A stretch of 64,000 bases of DNA from Desemzia sp045528445 (lineage in GTDB: Bacteria; Bacillota; Bacilli; Lactobacillales; Carnobacteriaceae), in NCBI RefSeq assembly GCF_045528445.1, contig NZ_JBGQQU010000003.1, positions 76,357 to 140,356 of the forward strand, read 5' to 3'. A model generated the notes under the pieces. The model searched no databases. It had not been told where the DNA came from and worked only from the letters and a program-made list of their open reading frames with translations. Position numbers and translations under genes: made by a program. Below, one piece after another: positions 25,237 through 33,518 of this stretch. Position 1 is the first letter of the stretch. Each line of letters opens with the position of its first letter.

Positions 25237-25878
25237 TTGAAGCAATCTGCCAAACGTTATGGGTTATTTTTGATCAGCGTCTGGATAATTGGTCTAGGTA
25301 TCAGCATCATTACACAAAATAACCTTGGAACGACCGCTGTCACCAGTCTTCCTTTTGTATTAAACGCTATTTTTCCTTTCAGTTTCGGTACATTTACCAT
25401 GCTGATGAATATTTTCTTCGTCTTTCTACAATTGCTGATCTTGAAAAAAGACTTTCAGAAAAAACAATACTTGCAATTTCTTGTCGGTCCTCTATTAGGA
25501 CTCTCAATCGATTCAAACGGGACTGTCTTCAGCTTTTTACAAACTAGTCCTTATGCAGCCAAGCTCCTCTTTATTCTAATTGGTTGTGTGGTTTTAGCAT
25601 TTGGGATATTTTTACAACTCTCTTCTCAGACCATTTACAATCCTAGTGAAGGAATCGTCAACACTTTAGCGATAGCATTTCACAAATCTTTTGGAAATGT
25701 AAAACTGATTTTTGACAATGGATTGATCGTCTTTTCTGTCATCCTTTCTTTAATTGTCTTGGGTAATGTTACTGGAATCCGAGAAGGAACAGTACTATCA
25801 GCTTTTCTGATTGGCCCTTTCACAAATTTCTTTAAGCAGCACCTCAGTACTTTTTTCAATTTGGCTCCAACTAAATAA
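25237..25878 (+). CDS. YczE/YyaS/YitT-family integral membrane protein
   Basis: A 213-aa membrane protein with about five hydrophobic segments. It matches the YczE/YyaS group: GLGISIITQNNLGTTAVTSLP near the N terminus, IDSNG in the middle, and the late motif GIREGTVLSAFLIGP. Function unknown; family members often sit beside transporters or sugar genes. I chose the TTG at 25237, which has GGGTG 6 nt upstream; the GTG at 25228 touches the ribosome binding site. It is the first gene of a three-gene plus-strand operon. Confidence 0.8.
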   Translation: MKQSAKRYGLFLISVWIIGLGISIITQNNLGTTAVTSLPFVLNAIFPFSFGTFTMLMNIFFVFLQLLILKKDFQKKQYLQFLVGPLLGLSIDSNGTVFSFLQTSPYAAKLLFILIGCVVLAFGIFLQLSSQTIYNPSEGIVNTLAIAFHKSFGNVKLIFDNGLIVFSVILSLIVLGNVTGIREGTVLSAFLIGPFTNFFKQHLSTFFNLAPTK

Positions 25879-25904
25879 TTACTGTATAATGAGGAGGAAG
25901 AAAA

Positions 25905-26903
25905 ATGCTAAAAGCTCTGTATATCTTAAAAGAAGGTTTATTTGATGCTGTTTATCCAAAAGAAGTCCAAACTGAAATAGCAGAACGTGTTAAAGTGCTT
26001 CATGGTCCTTTAACCAGTGAAACGTGTTTTGAACATCCAGAATTGCTGCAAGAAGTAGAAGTGATTTTTTCAGGCTGGGGGGCACCTGTTTTTGATGACC
26101 ACTTTTTAGAATTAGCGCCTAATTTAAAAGCGATTTTTTACGCAGCTGGAACCATGAAAGCACTTTTGACCGATGCTGTTTGGGAACGTGAACTGATTGT
26201 GACTACTGCCAATACAGCCAATGCCATCCCGGTAGCTGAATTTACGCTGAGTCAGATTTTATTTGCGTTAAAAAATGGTTGGGAATTGCGCGAACAAGCT
26301 CGACAAGACCGAACATATCAATTCGGTGATTTTCCATTTGTATTTGGCAGTTACAATCGGAACATTGGGTTGATCTCATTAAGTCAAGTTGGCAGAAAAG
26401 TGTTGGACTATTTAAAACCCTTTGATGTAAATGTACTGGCTTATGATCCCTTTGTATCTGATCAAGAAGCTGCCGAACTGAACGTTACTAAAGTAACTTT
26501 AACAGACTTGTTTAAAGAGTCTGAAATCGTCTCCCTGCATTCTCCTTTGCTTCCTGAAACTACTGGAATGATCACTGGAGAATTATTGAAATCCATGAAA
26601 CCACATGCGACTTTCATCAATACCGCACGGGGTGCTATCGTTAACGAAGATCAAATGATCGCTGTTTTGAAGGAAAGGACCGATTTAACAGCTGTTTTAG
26701 ATGTCACTTATCCTGAGCCGCCCGTAATCGACTCGCCTTTATACGATATGAAAAATGTGGTTCTTACTCCGCACATTGCTGGGAGCGCAGGAACGGAAGT
26801 CGGGCGAATGGGAGCTTATATGCTAAGCGAGTTGAAACATTACTTAGCCGACGAGCCATTAGATTATCAAATTACCAAAGAAAAATACCAACATATGGCT
26901 TAG
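25905..26903 (+). CDS. D-isomer-specific 2-hydroxyacid dehydrogenase family protein
   Basis: A 332-aa protein of the D-2-hydroxyacid dehydrogenase family. The catalytic residues are present: Arg in NTARGAIVNE, Glu in LDVTYPEPP and His in LTPHIAGSAG. The nucleotide-binding loop reads GLISLSQVGRKV, so two of the three glycines of the usual GxGxxG are replaced by serine. GAGGAGG precedes the ATG. It lies 26 nt after the YczE-like gene and 10 nt before a TIM-barrel isomerase gene. It may reduce or oxidise a sugar-derived 2-keto or 2-hydroxy acid; the true substrate is unknown. Confidence 0.85.
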   Translation: MLKALYILKEGLFDAVYPKEVQTEIAERVKVLHGPLTSETCFEHPELLQEVEVIFSGWGAPVFDDHFLELAPNLKAIFYAAGTMKALLTDAVWERELIVTTANTANAIPVAEFTLSQILFALKNGWELREQARQDRTYQFGDFPFVFGSYNRNIGLISLSQVGRKVLDYLKPFDVNVLAYDPFVSDQEAAELNVTKVTLTDLFKESEIVSLHSPLLPETTGMITGELLKSMKPHATFINTARGAIVNEDQMIAVLKERTDLTAVLDVTYPEPPVIDSPLYDMKNVVLTPHIAGSAGTEVGRMGAYMLSELKHYLADEPLDYQITKEKYQHMA

Positions 26904-26913
26904 GAGGATTTAA

Positions 26914-27666
26914 ATGAAAACAGGATTGTGTTCCGTTACATTTCGTGACCGTTCTATAGAAGAGATCGTTCAGTTGGCAAAAGAAGCTGAGCTTGAGGCT
27001 ATTGAATGGGGAGGCAAAGGTCATGTGCCTCACGAAGATTTAAAGGCTGCAAAAAAAGCCGCTCGTCTTACTGAAGAAGCCGGATTAGTCGTGTCTTCTT
27101 ATGGTTCTTACTACATAGCTGGATCTACTGAACCTTTTCAAGGTGTGTTAAGAACTGCTCAAGAACTAAATACTAAAATGATCCGTATCTGGGCCGGCGA
27201 TGTTGGTTCTGATGAAACAGATGAAGCAAAATTCGATATGATCGTTCGTGATGTTAAACTGAATGCTCATTTGGCACAAAACCTTGGCATTACACTTAAT
27301 TTTGAATACCACAGCAATACCTTGACCGATACTCCCGAAAGTGCCATTAAACTGTTGGAAGCCATCAATGAACCAAACGTAAAGTTGTATTGGCAGCCAG
27401 CTGAAAGCTTATCCTTTGGTCAACGTATAGCCAGTCTTCCATTATTGAAACCTTGGTTGACGAATGTCCATGTTTTTCATTGGCAAGATTACCATACGCG
27501 TTATACGTTAGAAGAAGGGGCTAAAGAATGGGCTTCCTATTTTGAGATTCTCTCTCCTTCTACGTCACCCGAACACTTTGCTTTACTGGAATTTGTCAAA
27601 GACAACTCACCTGAACAAATGAAAAAAGACGCTGAAGAGTTGAAGCAGTTGCTTCATCACGAGTAA
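26914..27666 (+). CDS. Sugar phosphate isomerase/epimerase (IolE-like TIM barrel)
   Basis: A 250-aa TIM-barrel protein of the xylose isomerase-like superfamily. It opens with TGLCSVTFRDRSIEEIVQLA. Metal-site strands include EAIEWGGKGHVP, TLNFEYHSNTLTDTPESA, VKLYWQPAES and NVHVFHWQDYHTRY, with the acidic end HFALLEFVKDNS. GGAGG lies 7 nt before the ATG. It is last in the operon with the hydroxyacid dehydrogenase and is followed by a strong terminator. It resembles hydroxypyruvate/inosose epimerase-type enzymes; the substrate cannot be named. Confidence 0.84.
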   Translation: MKTGLCSVTFRDRSIEEIVQLAKEAELEAIEWGGKGHVPHEDLKAAKKAARLTEEAGLVVSSYGSYYIAGSTEPFQGVLRTAQELNTKMIRIWAGDVGSDETDEAKFDMIVRDVKLNAHLAQNLGITLNFEYHSNTLTDTPESAIKLLEAINEPNVKLYWQPAESLSFGQRIASLPLLKPWLTNVHVFHWQDYHTRYTLEEGAKEWASYFEILSPSTSPEHFALLEFVKDNSPEQMKKDAEELKQLLHHE

Positions 27667-27677
27667 CACTACTCTCT

Positions 27678-27730
27678 TAAAATCCCCTCAGCCACTGACA
27701 AATTTTCTCAGTGGCTGAGGGGATTTTTTG
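27678..27730 (+). terminator. Terminator of the 25237-27666 operon
   Basis: AAAATCCCCTCAGCCACTGA pairs perfectly with TCAGTGGCTGAGGGGATTTT, 9-nt loop, ending in a T run. Confidence 0.95.
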
Positions 27731-27740
27731 TATGAATAGG

Positions 27741-28307
27741 TTTAGTTATCGAGTGGGCTTTTATTTTGTTGTCACTTGACTAGTAAAGCAGGCTTATTCT
27801 TCGAGTGGGCTTTTATTTTGTCGTCACTTGACTAGTAAAGCAAGCTTATTCTTCGAGTGAGCTTTTATTTTGTCGTCACTTGACTAATAAAGCAGGCTTA
27901 TTCTTCAAGTGGGCTTTTATTTTGTCGTCACTTGACTAATAAAGCGGGCTTATTCTTCAAGTGGGCTTTTATTTTGTCGTCACTTGACTAATAAAGCGGG
28001 CTTATTCTTCAAGTGAGCTTTTATTTTGTTGTCACTTGACTAGTAAAGCGGGCTTATTCTTCAAGTGGGCTTTTATTTTGTTGTCACTTGACTAGTAAAG
28101 CAGGCTTATTCTTCAAGTGAGCTTTTATTTTGTTGTCACTTGACTAGTAAAGCAGGCTTATTCTTCGAGCGGGCTTTTATTTTGTCGTCACTTGACTAGT
28201 AAAGCGGGCTTATTCTTCAAGTGGGCTTTTATTTTGTTGTCACTTGACTAGTAAAGCGGGCTTATTCTTCAAGTGGGCTTTTATTTTGTTGTCACTTGAC
28301 TAGTAAA
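27741..28307. repeat. Tandem hairpin array, 11 units of 52 bp
   Basis: Eleven units of the form TTATTCTTCAAGTGGGC...GTCACTTGACTAGTAAAGC at a strict 52-bp period. TCAAGTG faces CACTTGA in most units. Variation is limited to a few sites: TCAAG/TCGAG, GTGGG/GTGAG, TTGTC/TTGTT, CTAGT/CTAAT, GCAGG/GCGGG. The array takes up most of the 801-bp interval 27667-28467; I see no gene in the rest. Confidence 0.95.
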
Positions 28308-28467
28308 AGAATATTTAATTTGTTAGTCCGAAGTATGATTGAAAATTGATAGCTTTTTTTGAGGTTACTAATAAGAAAATAACTGTGATTCGTGCAATCA
28401 TTAAGTTAAACGGGAAAAATCACCAAAAAAACGCTTAGCACAGGCAACGATGTTAAACATTTTTCAT

Positions 28468-28920
28468 TTACAACTGTAGAGATAATCGAATCATATCTCT
28501 ACAGTGAATATCATTTTCCCAAATGACTTCAGAATAGCGCTGAAGGAAAAAATCTTTATCCACACCGTCTATTCTAAATCCGCACTTTTGATACAAGGCT
28601 AGTTGTCCAATACTTGAATTTCCCGTACGGACTTCCATTATTTTGTATCCTTTTGTTGCTGCACGCTTAATGGAATCTTTGATCAATTGTTTTCCAAAGC
28701 CTTTGCCAGAATGATTTTCTGCTACAGCGATATTGATCAATTCTATGGTATCAGGCTTTGTCGCAACTAAGACGTAGGTTCCCATTATCTGATTGTCCCT
28801 CTCAGCTACATAACAATCCCCTCTCAGCAAATATTCTTCAATAATCTCTTTTGAAGGATCCGCTGACAGCAGTAATTCCATTGGCGGCTCTTCATTTGAC
28901 TCTAATTTACGAATCAGCAC
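28468..28920 (-). CDS. GNAT family N-acetyltransferase
   Basis: A 150-aa GNAT protein. The acetyl-CoA-binding motif A is ELINIAVAENHSGKGFGKQLI (with the SGKGFG pyrophosphate loop), and motif B includes LALYQKCGFRIDG. The substrate is unknown. The start is GTG with AGGG 7 nt upstream. It lies 25 nt after the EIIB stop, so the two are likely cotranscribed. The C-terminal part (DNDFF.. to CRDMIRLSLQL type) is usual for small-molecule or protein N-acetyltransferases. Confidence 0.83.
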   Translation of the reverse strand: MLIRKLESNEEPPMELLLSADPSKEIIEEYLLRGDCYVAERDNQIMGTYVLVATKPDTIELINIAVAENHSGKGFGKQLIKDSIKRAATKGYKIMEVRTGNSSIGQLALYQKCGFRIDGVDKDFFLQRYSEVIWENDIHCRDMIRLSLQL

Positions 28921-28945
28921 ATTTATACCCTGCCTTAGTCTTCAT

Positions 28946-29443
28946 TTAGACTAATCCTTCTTTTTTCAATAATTTCATCATATTTACTTTACTGTCTGAG
29001 GCTACTTTTCGAATTTCCAATTCAATTCCTTTTTCATGTAAATATTTAAAAGCGTCCACATCATTTTGGTCAACCGCAACGGCATTCGTAATCATTTTCT
29101 TTCCTTCTGCATAACTCATACTGCCTATATTGATAGTCTTTATGTCTGCATGGTTCTTCACGACTTTTACGACATCTTCAGGATTTGTAAATAGCAGCAT
29201 TGCTTTGAAACCACTAAATCTAGGATCATGCGTGATGTCTACCATTTTTTTGACAGTGATCACATTTGCTTTTACTCCAGGTGGTACAGCTTGTTTCAAC
29301 AACGTTTTGCGTAATTCATCTTTAGCTACACTGTCGCTGACGACTAAAATACGGTTGGCTTTTGTTGTTTTGGTCCAAACAGTGGCTACTTGTCCGTGAA
29401 TCAAGCGGTCATCAATACGGACCAATCGAATTTCCATACTCAT
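28946..29443 (-). CDS. PTS mannose/fructose/sorbose-family EIIB subunit
   Basis: The 165-aa protein is a single EIIB domain of the mannose class: RLVRIDDRLIHGQVATVW with the phospho-accepting His16, then VVSDSVAKDE and VPPGVKANVITVKK. EIIB passes phosphate from EIIA to the incoming sugar. No EIIA, EIIC or EIID gene lies nearby, so the gene is an orphan; it stands directly downstream of a LevR-type regulator whose PRD and EII modules are phosphorylated by PTS proteins. A role as a signal-relay partner of that regulator is possible but unproven. Confidence 0.9.
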   Translation of the reverse strand: MSMEIRLVRIDDRLIHGQVATVWTKTTKANRILVVSDSVAKDELRKTLLKQAVPPGVKANVITVKKMVDITHDPRFSGFKAMLLFTNPEDVVKVVKNHADIKTINIGSMSYAEGKKMITNAVAVDQNDVDAFKYLHEKGIELEIRKVASDSKVNMMKLLKKEGLV

Positions 29444-29540
29444 AATAGGTTGTCTCTCCCTCTGCTTTTCAATAAACTTTCTAAATCAATTCGGTTAAAA
29501 AACATCCAGACTACGTTTAAGTGATGCATATGAAGGCTTT

Positions 29541-30917
29541 TTATACTTGTTTTTCTTTCAACTTATTCTGATACATCGCTCCGACAAATTTCAATTCATT
29601 TTTCGAAACTTCTAGATTGAGACCATACAATACAGGAGCAATATTTTCCTCGATCAATAAAGCCAATTTAGGATCCACCTCGTCTACATCTTCTCCTGAA
29701 TGGATTTCTTCACGTGTGATGATTCTTTCTAACATCCCGCATAGATGCAGCATGATGCCCAGGTTAAAGGCATTTTCAAATACTTGGTCCAACTGCTTCT
29801 CCATCACATAACAAAAATCCCATACAGGTGTAATGATTTTTGCCGGGTTGATGTAGGTTACATACTGACTCATATAATCTACACATATCTCTTTAGACAA
29901 ACGCGGCAAGATCTTTTGCTCTCCTTCTGATTCGATCCCCTCTAAGATATTATGCAGCCGATGTTTTCCATTACCCGCTAATAAAGCATCAATCGGAATA
30001 AAAGGCACTTGCAGTTGAGGATCGATCGAACCACAGGTAGCTATAACAGTATAATTTTTCTGCAGTTCTTTTAATTGCTCTTGATAATTCAAAATAGAGA
30101 TCGGGATAATACTGATGTCGCTTTCTAGATATTCCGCTAAGATATCCTCAATGATCTTCTGCAGTTGAATAGCTGTTCCTTCTCCAGTAGCACATATCGT
30201 AACGATAATTTGAGGTTTATCTGTTTGTTTGGATAAAGAGTAGTTCTCTTCTGCAGCTATTTCAAGACTATTTTTTTGTGTAGAGTATCCCCTGAATCGC
30301 TTCAATTCTTGAGACATGGACACCAGGTCTTGATTGGAGAACTGTGTTTTTCTGGCAGCTTCAAGCAGCATAGGAGTTGTCACCATATCATGAGTCTCAA
30401 TACGAATACCAGTTTCATTCATGATCTTTTGTCCAAATGTTACCAAAGAACCCATATCGGTCAGATACAACACTCCAGCCCCATTATCTGCTTCTTCAAC
30501 AGCAGCTTTTACTTTTGGAAAAGCTTCATTAGGATTCATTTCCAATGGCATATCTACCGCATACAAATTAACAGAATTCAGCAATGTTGCGACCACTTCT
30601 TTCATGGAGGACGCTGTCGAAACTCCATGCGCTGCAATCACGATCCCTACTTGGCCTTGCTGTTCTTCTGTTCGTAAAGAAACCAGCAGCATCGTCAAAT
30701 AATTGACCTCTACTGTGGGGACTACGATTTTGTAATACTGTTCAATCTCAGTTTTGACCGCTCGAGCAGCACGCTGTTCTTCTTGGTAATTCAATACAAA
30801 CTCTTTTAAATGTACATTATTATTGTGTACGAATATTCCTTCTTGGATACGCTTGACGAAAGAACTGATGTGCAGACTCATCGCGTACAAGAATTTTTTT
30901 GAAAAATTGAATTGCAA
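29541..30917 (-). CDS. LevR-type transcriptional activator, C-terminal part (frame -1)
   Basis: 458 codons from a TTG, in the -1 frame relative to the gene part at 30926-32380. Modules: PRD1 (about 5-80, H16 in LHISSFVKRI), a mannose-type EIIA domain (H97 in VIAAHGVSTASSM), a galactitol-type EIIB domain (C242 in VTICATGEGTA) and PRD2 (about 345-440, H391). This is the second half of LevR/ManR activators. I see no ribosome binding site before the TTG and PRD1 would lack its first helix, so it is more likely the continuation of the upstream part than a separate protein. In the -1 frame the reading frame stays open back to the A7 run at 30941-30947. Confidence 0.85.
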   Translation of the reverse strand: MQFNFSKKFLYAMSLHISSFVKRIQEGIFVHNNNVHLKEFVLNYQEEQRAARAVKTEIEQYYKIVVPTVEVNYLTMLLVSLRTEEQQGQVGIVIAAHGVSTASSMKEVVATLLNSVNLYAVDMPLEMNPNEAFPKVKAAVEEADNGAGVLYLTDMGSLVTFGQKIMNETGIRIETHDMVTTPMLLEAARKTQFSNQDLVSMSQELKRFRGYSTQKNSLEIAAEENYSLSKQTDKPQIIVTICATGEGTAIQLQKIIEDILAEYLESDISIIPISILNYQEQLKELQKNYTVIATCGSIDPQLQVPFIPIDALLAGNGKHRLHNILEGIESEGEQKILPRLSKEICVDYMSQYVTYINPAKIITPVWDFCYVMEKQLDQVFENAFNLGIMLHLCGMLERIITREEIHSGEDVDEVDPKLALLIEENIAPVLYGLNLEVSKNELKFVGAMYQNKLKEKQV

Positions 30918-30925
30918 TATTTCTT

Positions 30926-30967
30926 CTACGATCTGCTGAATTTTTTTGTTAGTTCAATGATCTCCAC
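30926..30967 (-). other. Frame-change site in the LevR-type gene
   Basis: Minus strand: GTGGAG (30962-30967), 14 nt, then A AAA AAA (30947-30941) in the zero frame, with the zero-frame TAG at 30928-30926. A slip of -1 on A7 joins the two halves into one product of about 946 aa. The context resembles dnaX-type frameshift sites; an 8-A ancestral run with a 1-nt loss, or an assembly error, explains it equally well. Confidence 0.7.
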
Positions 30968-32380
30968 ATCGACAATATCTTTCAATCCGTCTTCTTTAGT
31001 CGAAAAAATCGTATTTTTATAAAAAGATTTTAAATGCAGATCGATATCGGTCGTGATAAAATGGTGGATTTCTTGATCAGAAACCGCGCTTTCCTTCAAC
31101 ATGGCTACTTTATCTCCAATAATTTCATATAAATTAAATGGCAATTCGTAAGTATCTGAATCAAATACCATAATATCGTCAATCGGCGTAATCGTAGTCC
31201 AAGGTTCTAAAAAATGAACAATTTCATGTCTCAATCGTTGATTTAACGCAATAGAATCATATCCGTCTTCTAATATACTGGACATGCTGTCGTAGCGTAA
31301 CGTGATTTCTGATCGATTGTTGACACTATCCAAAAATCCTCTGGCACAAACCATTTGGATCACTGACTTTAATTGTCCAACGTTTCCGTATGTGACACTA
31401 CCCAAGATGGCTTGCATGACTTTATCTTCTATTTGGATACTTTTTTGGATCCGTTTAGCTTCGATGCTCATTAAATATTTCAATAAATTGATCTGCTCGA
31501 CAGCTGGACGATTTTGGAATGACGGCAGCGTAATAACGATAGGTATCCGTCGGTTAAAAGTTGCCAACAAAGCTGAATTTGGATCTTCTGTTGTGGCACA
31601 AACAATCCGCACATCAGCTTTTTTCTTTTCTCCCGTGTCTCCCATAGGTGAAAAAGAACCCGTATCCATAAAGTAAAACAACATCTCTTGTCCTTCAGGC
31701 GGCAGGCGATGGATCTCATCTAAGAACAGCATATTGTGGTTGGCTTTTTCCAATAACCCTTCACTACTGCTGATTGCTCCGGTGTAGGCACCCTTCACAT
31801 GGCCAAACAAATGAGACATCAAAAGTTGCGGATTGTGCGCATAATCGGCACAATTCAACACCACCATCGTCTTATTTTTAGCAATCAATTTATTGTCTTG
31901 AGCATACTGATACATTGCATTTGCAAAATAAGTCTTCCCTGATCCAGTTGGACCTATAATCAGCGTGTTCAATCCTTTCGGCGGATAAAAAATAGCTGCT
32001 TTTGCCTGACTGATCTGACTAGTCAGACTGCCGCTTGCTCCAATCATATTATGGAATAGATCAGTGGCCGTTGCTGATGCCGGTTCTTTTGAATTGACTT
32101 CTTTTTTGCTTGGAAATTCTTTAAAACTTTTGACTTTTTTTTCGAGCGGTCGATAATGATTGATCGTTGCATCATAGTAACGAACCGGCCGCGTCTCCGT
32201 TTTGTCTAACTTACCTTCTCTGGTTAGTGTGTTAAGATCTTTTGACGCATTGCTGCGAAGAATGTCTAAGGACTCCGCAATTTCAAGAGCTGTTACCCCA
32301 CCACCGATTTCAATATCCCGATCCTTTAAATGACTGGTTTTTTCCAATACGTAAGCTAGTACCTTATCTTTTCTTTTCAT
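30926..32380 (-). CDS. LevR-type sigma-54-dependent activator, N-terminal part
   Basis: 484 codons. An N-terminal winged-helix DNA-binding domain (about 1-75) is followed by an AAA+ sigma-54 activation domain (about 105-330): Walker A GPTGSGKT (143-150), the GAYTGA loop that contacts sigma-54 (197-202), and Walker B MLFLDE (217-222). The zero frame ends soon after the start of PRD1, at TAG 30928-30926, directly after a run of seven A. LevR/ManR proteins are about 930-950 aa and control mannose-class PTS operons; the two halves here add up to that. No -24/-12 promoter was found in the window. Confidence 0.88.
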   Translation of the reverse strand: MKRKDKVLAYVLEKTSHLKDRDIEIGGGVTALEIAESLDILRSNASKDLNTLTREGKLDKTETRPVRYYDATINHYRPLEKKVKSFKEFPSKKEVNSKEPASATATDLFHNMIGASGSLTSQISQAKAAIFYPPKGLNTLIIGPTGSGKTYFANAMYQYAQDNKLIAKNKTMVVLNCADYAHNPQLLMSHLFGHVKGAYTGAISSSEGLLEKANHNMLFLDEIHRLPPEGQEMLFYFMDTGSFSPMGDTGEKKKADVRIVCATTEDPNSALLATFNRRIPIVITLPSFQNRPAVEQINLLKYLMSIEAKRIQKSIQIEDKVMQAILGSVTYGNVGQLKSVIQMVCARGFLDSVNNRSEITLRYDSMSSILEDGYDSIALNQRLRHEIVHFLEPWTTITPIDDIMVFDSDTYELPFNLYEIIGDKVAMLKESAVSDQEIHHFITTDIDLHLKSFYKNTIFSTKEDGLKDIVDVEIIELTKKFSRS

Positions 32381-32700
32381 CTTATTCCTCCTTAGAAAAA
32401 AATAAAAGCACTTACATTTCTCGTTTTAAGTTTAGTGTATCATTATTTTTGACACACTGCATCTTCTTTTTCCAAATTTGTTGATTGAAAAATAATTTAG
32501 TGATCTTGTTATATACAAAAATTGACACATCTTACTACCGAGCCTAAGGTGTGTCTTAAAACTACTTTGAAAAGAGATAAATAGTTTTGATTTTCATCAT
32601 GTAACGTTTGTTGACAATCAAAGTTACCTTCTATTTTAGAGCAACAGCAGCTTATTGATACAACGGCTTCAAAAAACTACATTTCTTGAATCCCGAGCAA

Positions 32701-33410
32701 TATTTCATTGATAATGTGGTTGTTCGCGATGTTCAAAACACATTCTTCATCAAGGCGGTTTTTGCCTTGATGTTCAAAACACATTCTTCATCAAGGCGGT
32801 TTTTGCCTTGATGTTCAAAACACATTCTTCATCAAGGCGGTTTTTGCCTTGATGTTCAAATCGGATTCTTCATCAAAGCGGTTTTTGCCTTGATGTTCAA
32901 AACACATTCTTCATCAAGGTGGTTTTTGCCTTGATGTTCAAATCGGATTCTTCATCAAAGCGGTTTTTGCCTTGATGTTCAAAACACATTCTTCATCAAG
33001 GTGGTTTTTGCCTTGATGTTCAAATCGGATTCTTCATCAAGGCGGTTTTTGCCGTGATGTTCAAAATGCATTCTTCATCAAGGCAGTTTTTGCCTTGATG
33101 TTCAAAACACATTCTTCATCAAGGCGGTTTTTGCCTTGATGTTCAAATCGGATTCTTCATCAAGGCGGTTTTTGCCTTGATGTTCAAATCGGATTCTTCA
33201 TCAAGGTGGTTTTTGCCTTGATGTTCAAATCGGATTCTTCATCAAAGCGGTTTTTGCCTTGATGTTCAAAATGCATTCTTCATCAAGGCGGTTTTTGCCT
33301 TGATGTTCAAATCGGATTCTTCATCAAGGCGGTTTTTGCCTTGATGTTCAAAACACATTCTTCATCAAGGCAGTTTTTGCCTTGATGTTCAAAACGTATT
33401 CTTCATCACC
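32701..33410. repeat. Tandem hairpin array, 16 full units of 41 bp plus flanking degenerate units
   Basis: Full units start at 32742 and every 41 bp to 33357. Each has CATCAAGGC facing GCCTTGATG (9-bp stem) around GGTTTTT, then TTCAAA, a variable 4-5 nt box and ATTCTT. Variation is in the box (AACAC, TCGG, ATGC, ACGT) and at two stem positions (AAGGC, AAAGC, AAGGT). Spacers are not unique and there are no cas genes, so it is not CRISPR. It fills the interval 32381-33518 between the opp operon terminator and the LevR-type gene. Confidence 0.95.
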
Positions 33411-33449
33411 AACTCAAATAGTGTACAACTATAGTTTCAAGACACATCC

Positions 33450-33483
33450 TAATCAAAAAAAGCTGAGATAAAGTATCCCAGCT
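33450..33483 (-). terminator. Terminator of the opp operon
   Basis: On the minus strand AGCTGGGATA pairs with TATCTCAGCT (one mismatch), 3-nt loop, followed by TTTTTTTG. Confidence 0.85.
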
Positions 33484-33518
33484 ACTGTCCTGACTAAAAT
33501 AAAGTCATTATTCTTTTC

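Noticed and set aside
27741..28307. Possible CRISPR or series of real terminators
   Set aside because: Units are nearly the same throughout with no variable spacer, and stems lack a T run; one real terminator precedes the array.
28468..32380. Sigma-54 promoter downstream of the LevR-type gene
   Set aside because: No TGGCAC-N5-TTGC match on the minus strand in 29444-29540 or 28921-28945.
32701..33410. Possible CRISPR array
   Set aside because: Period of 41 bp is too short for repeat plus spacer, the 'spacers' are the same few words, and no cas genes are present.
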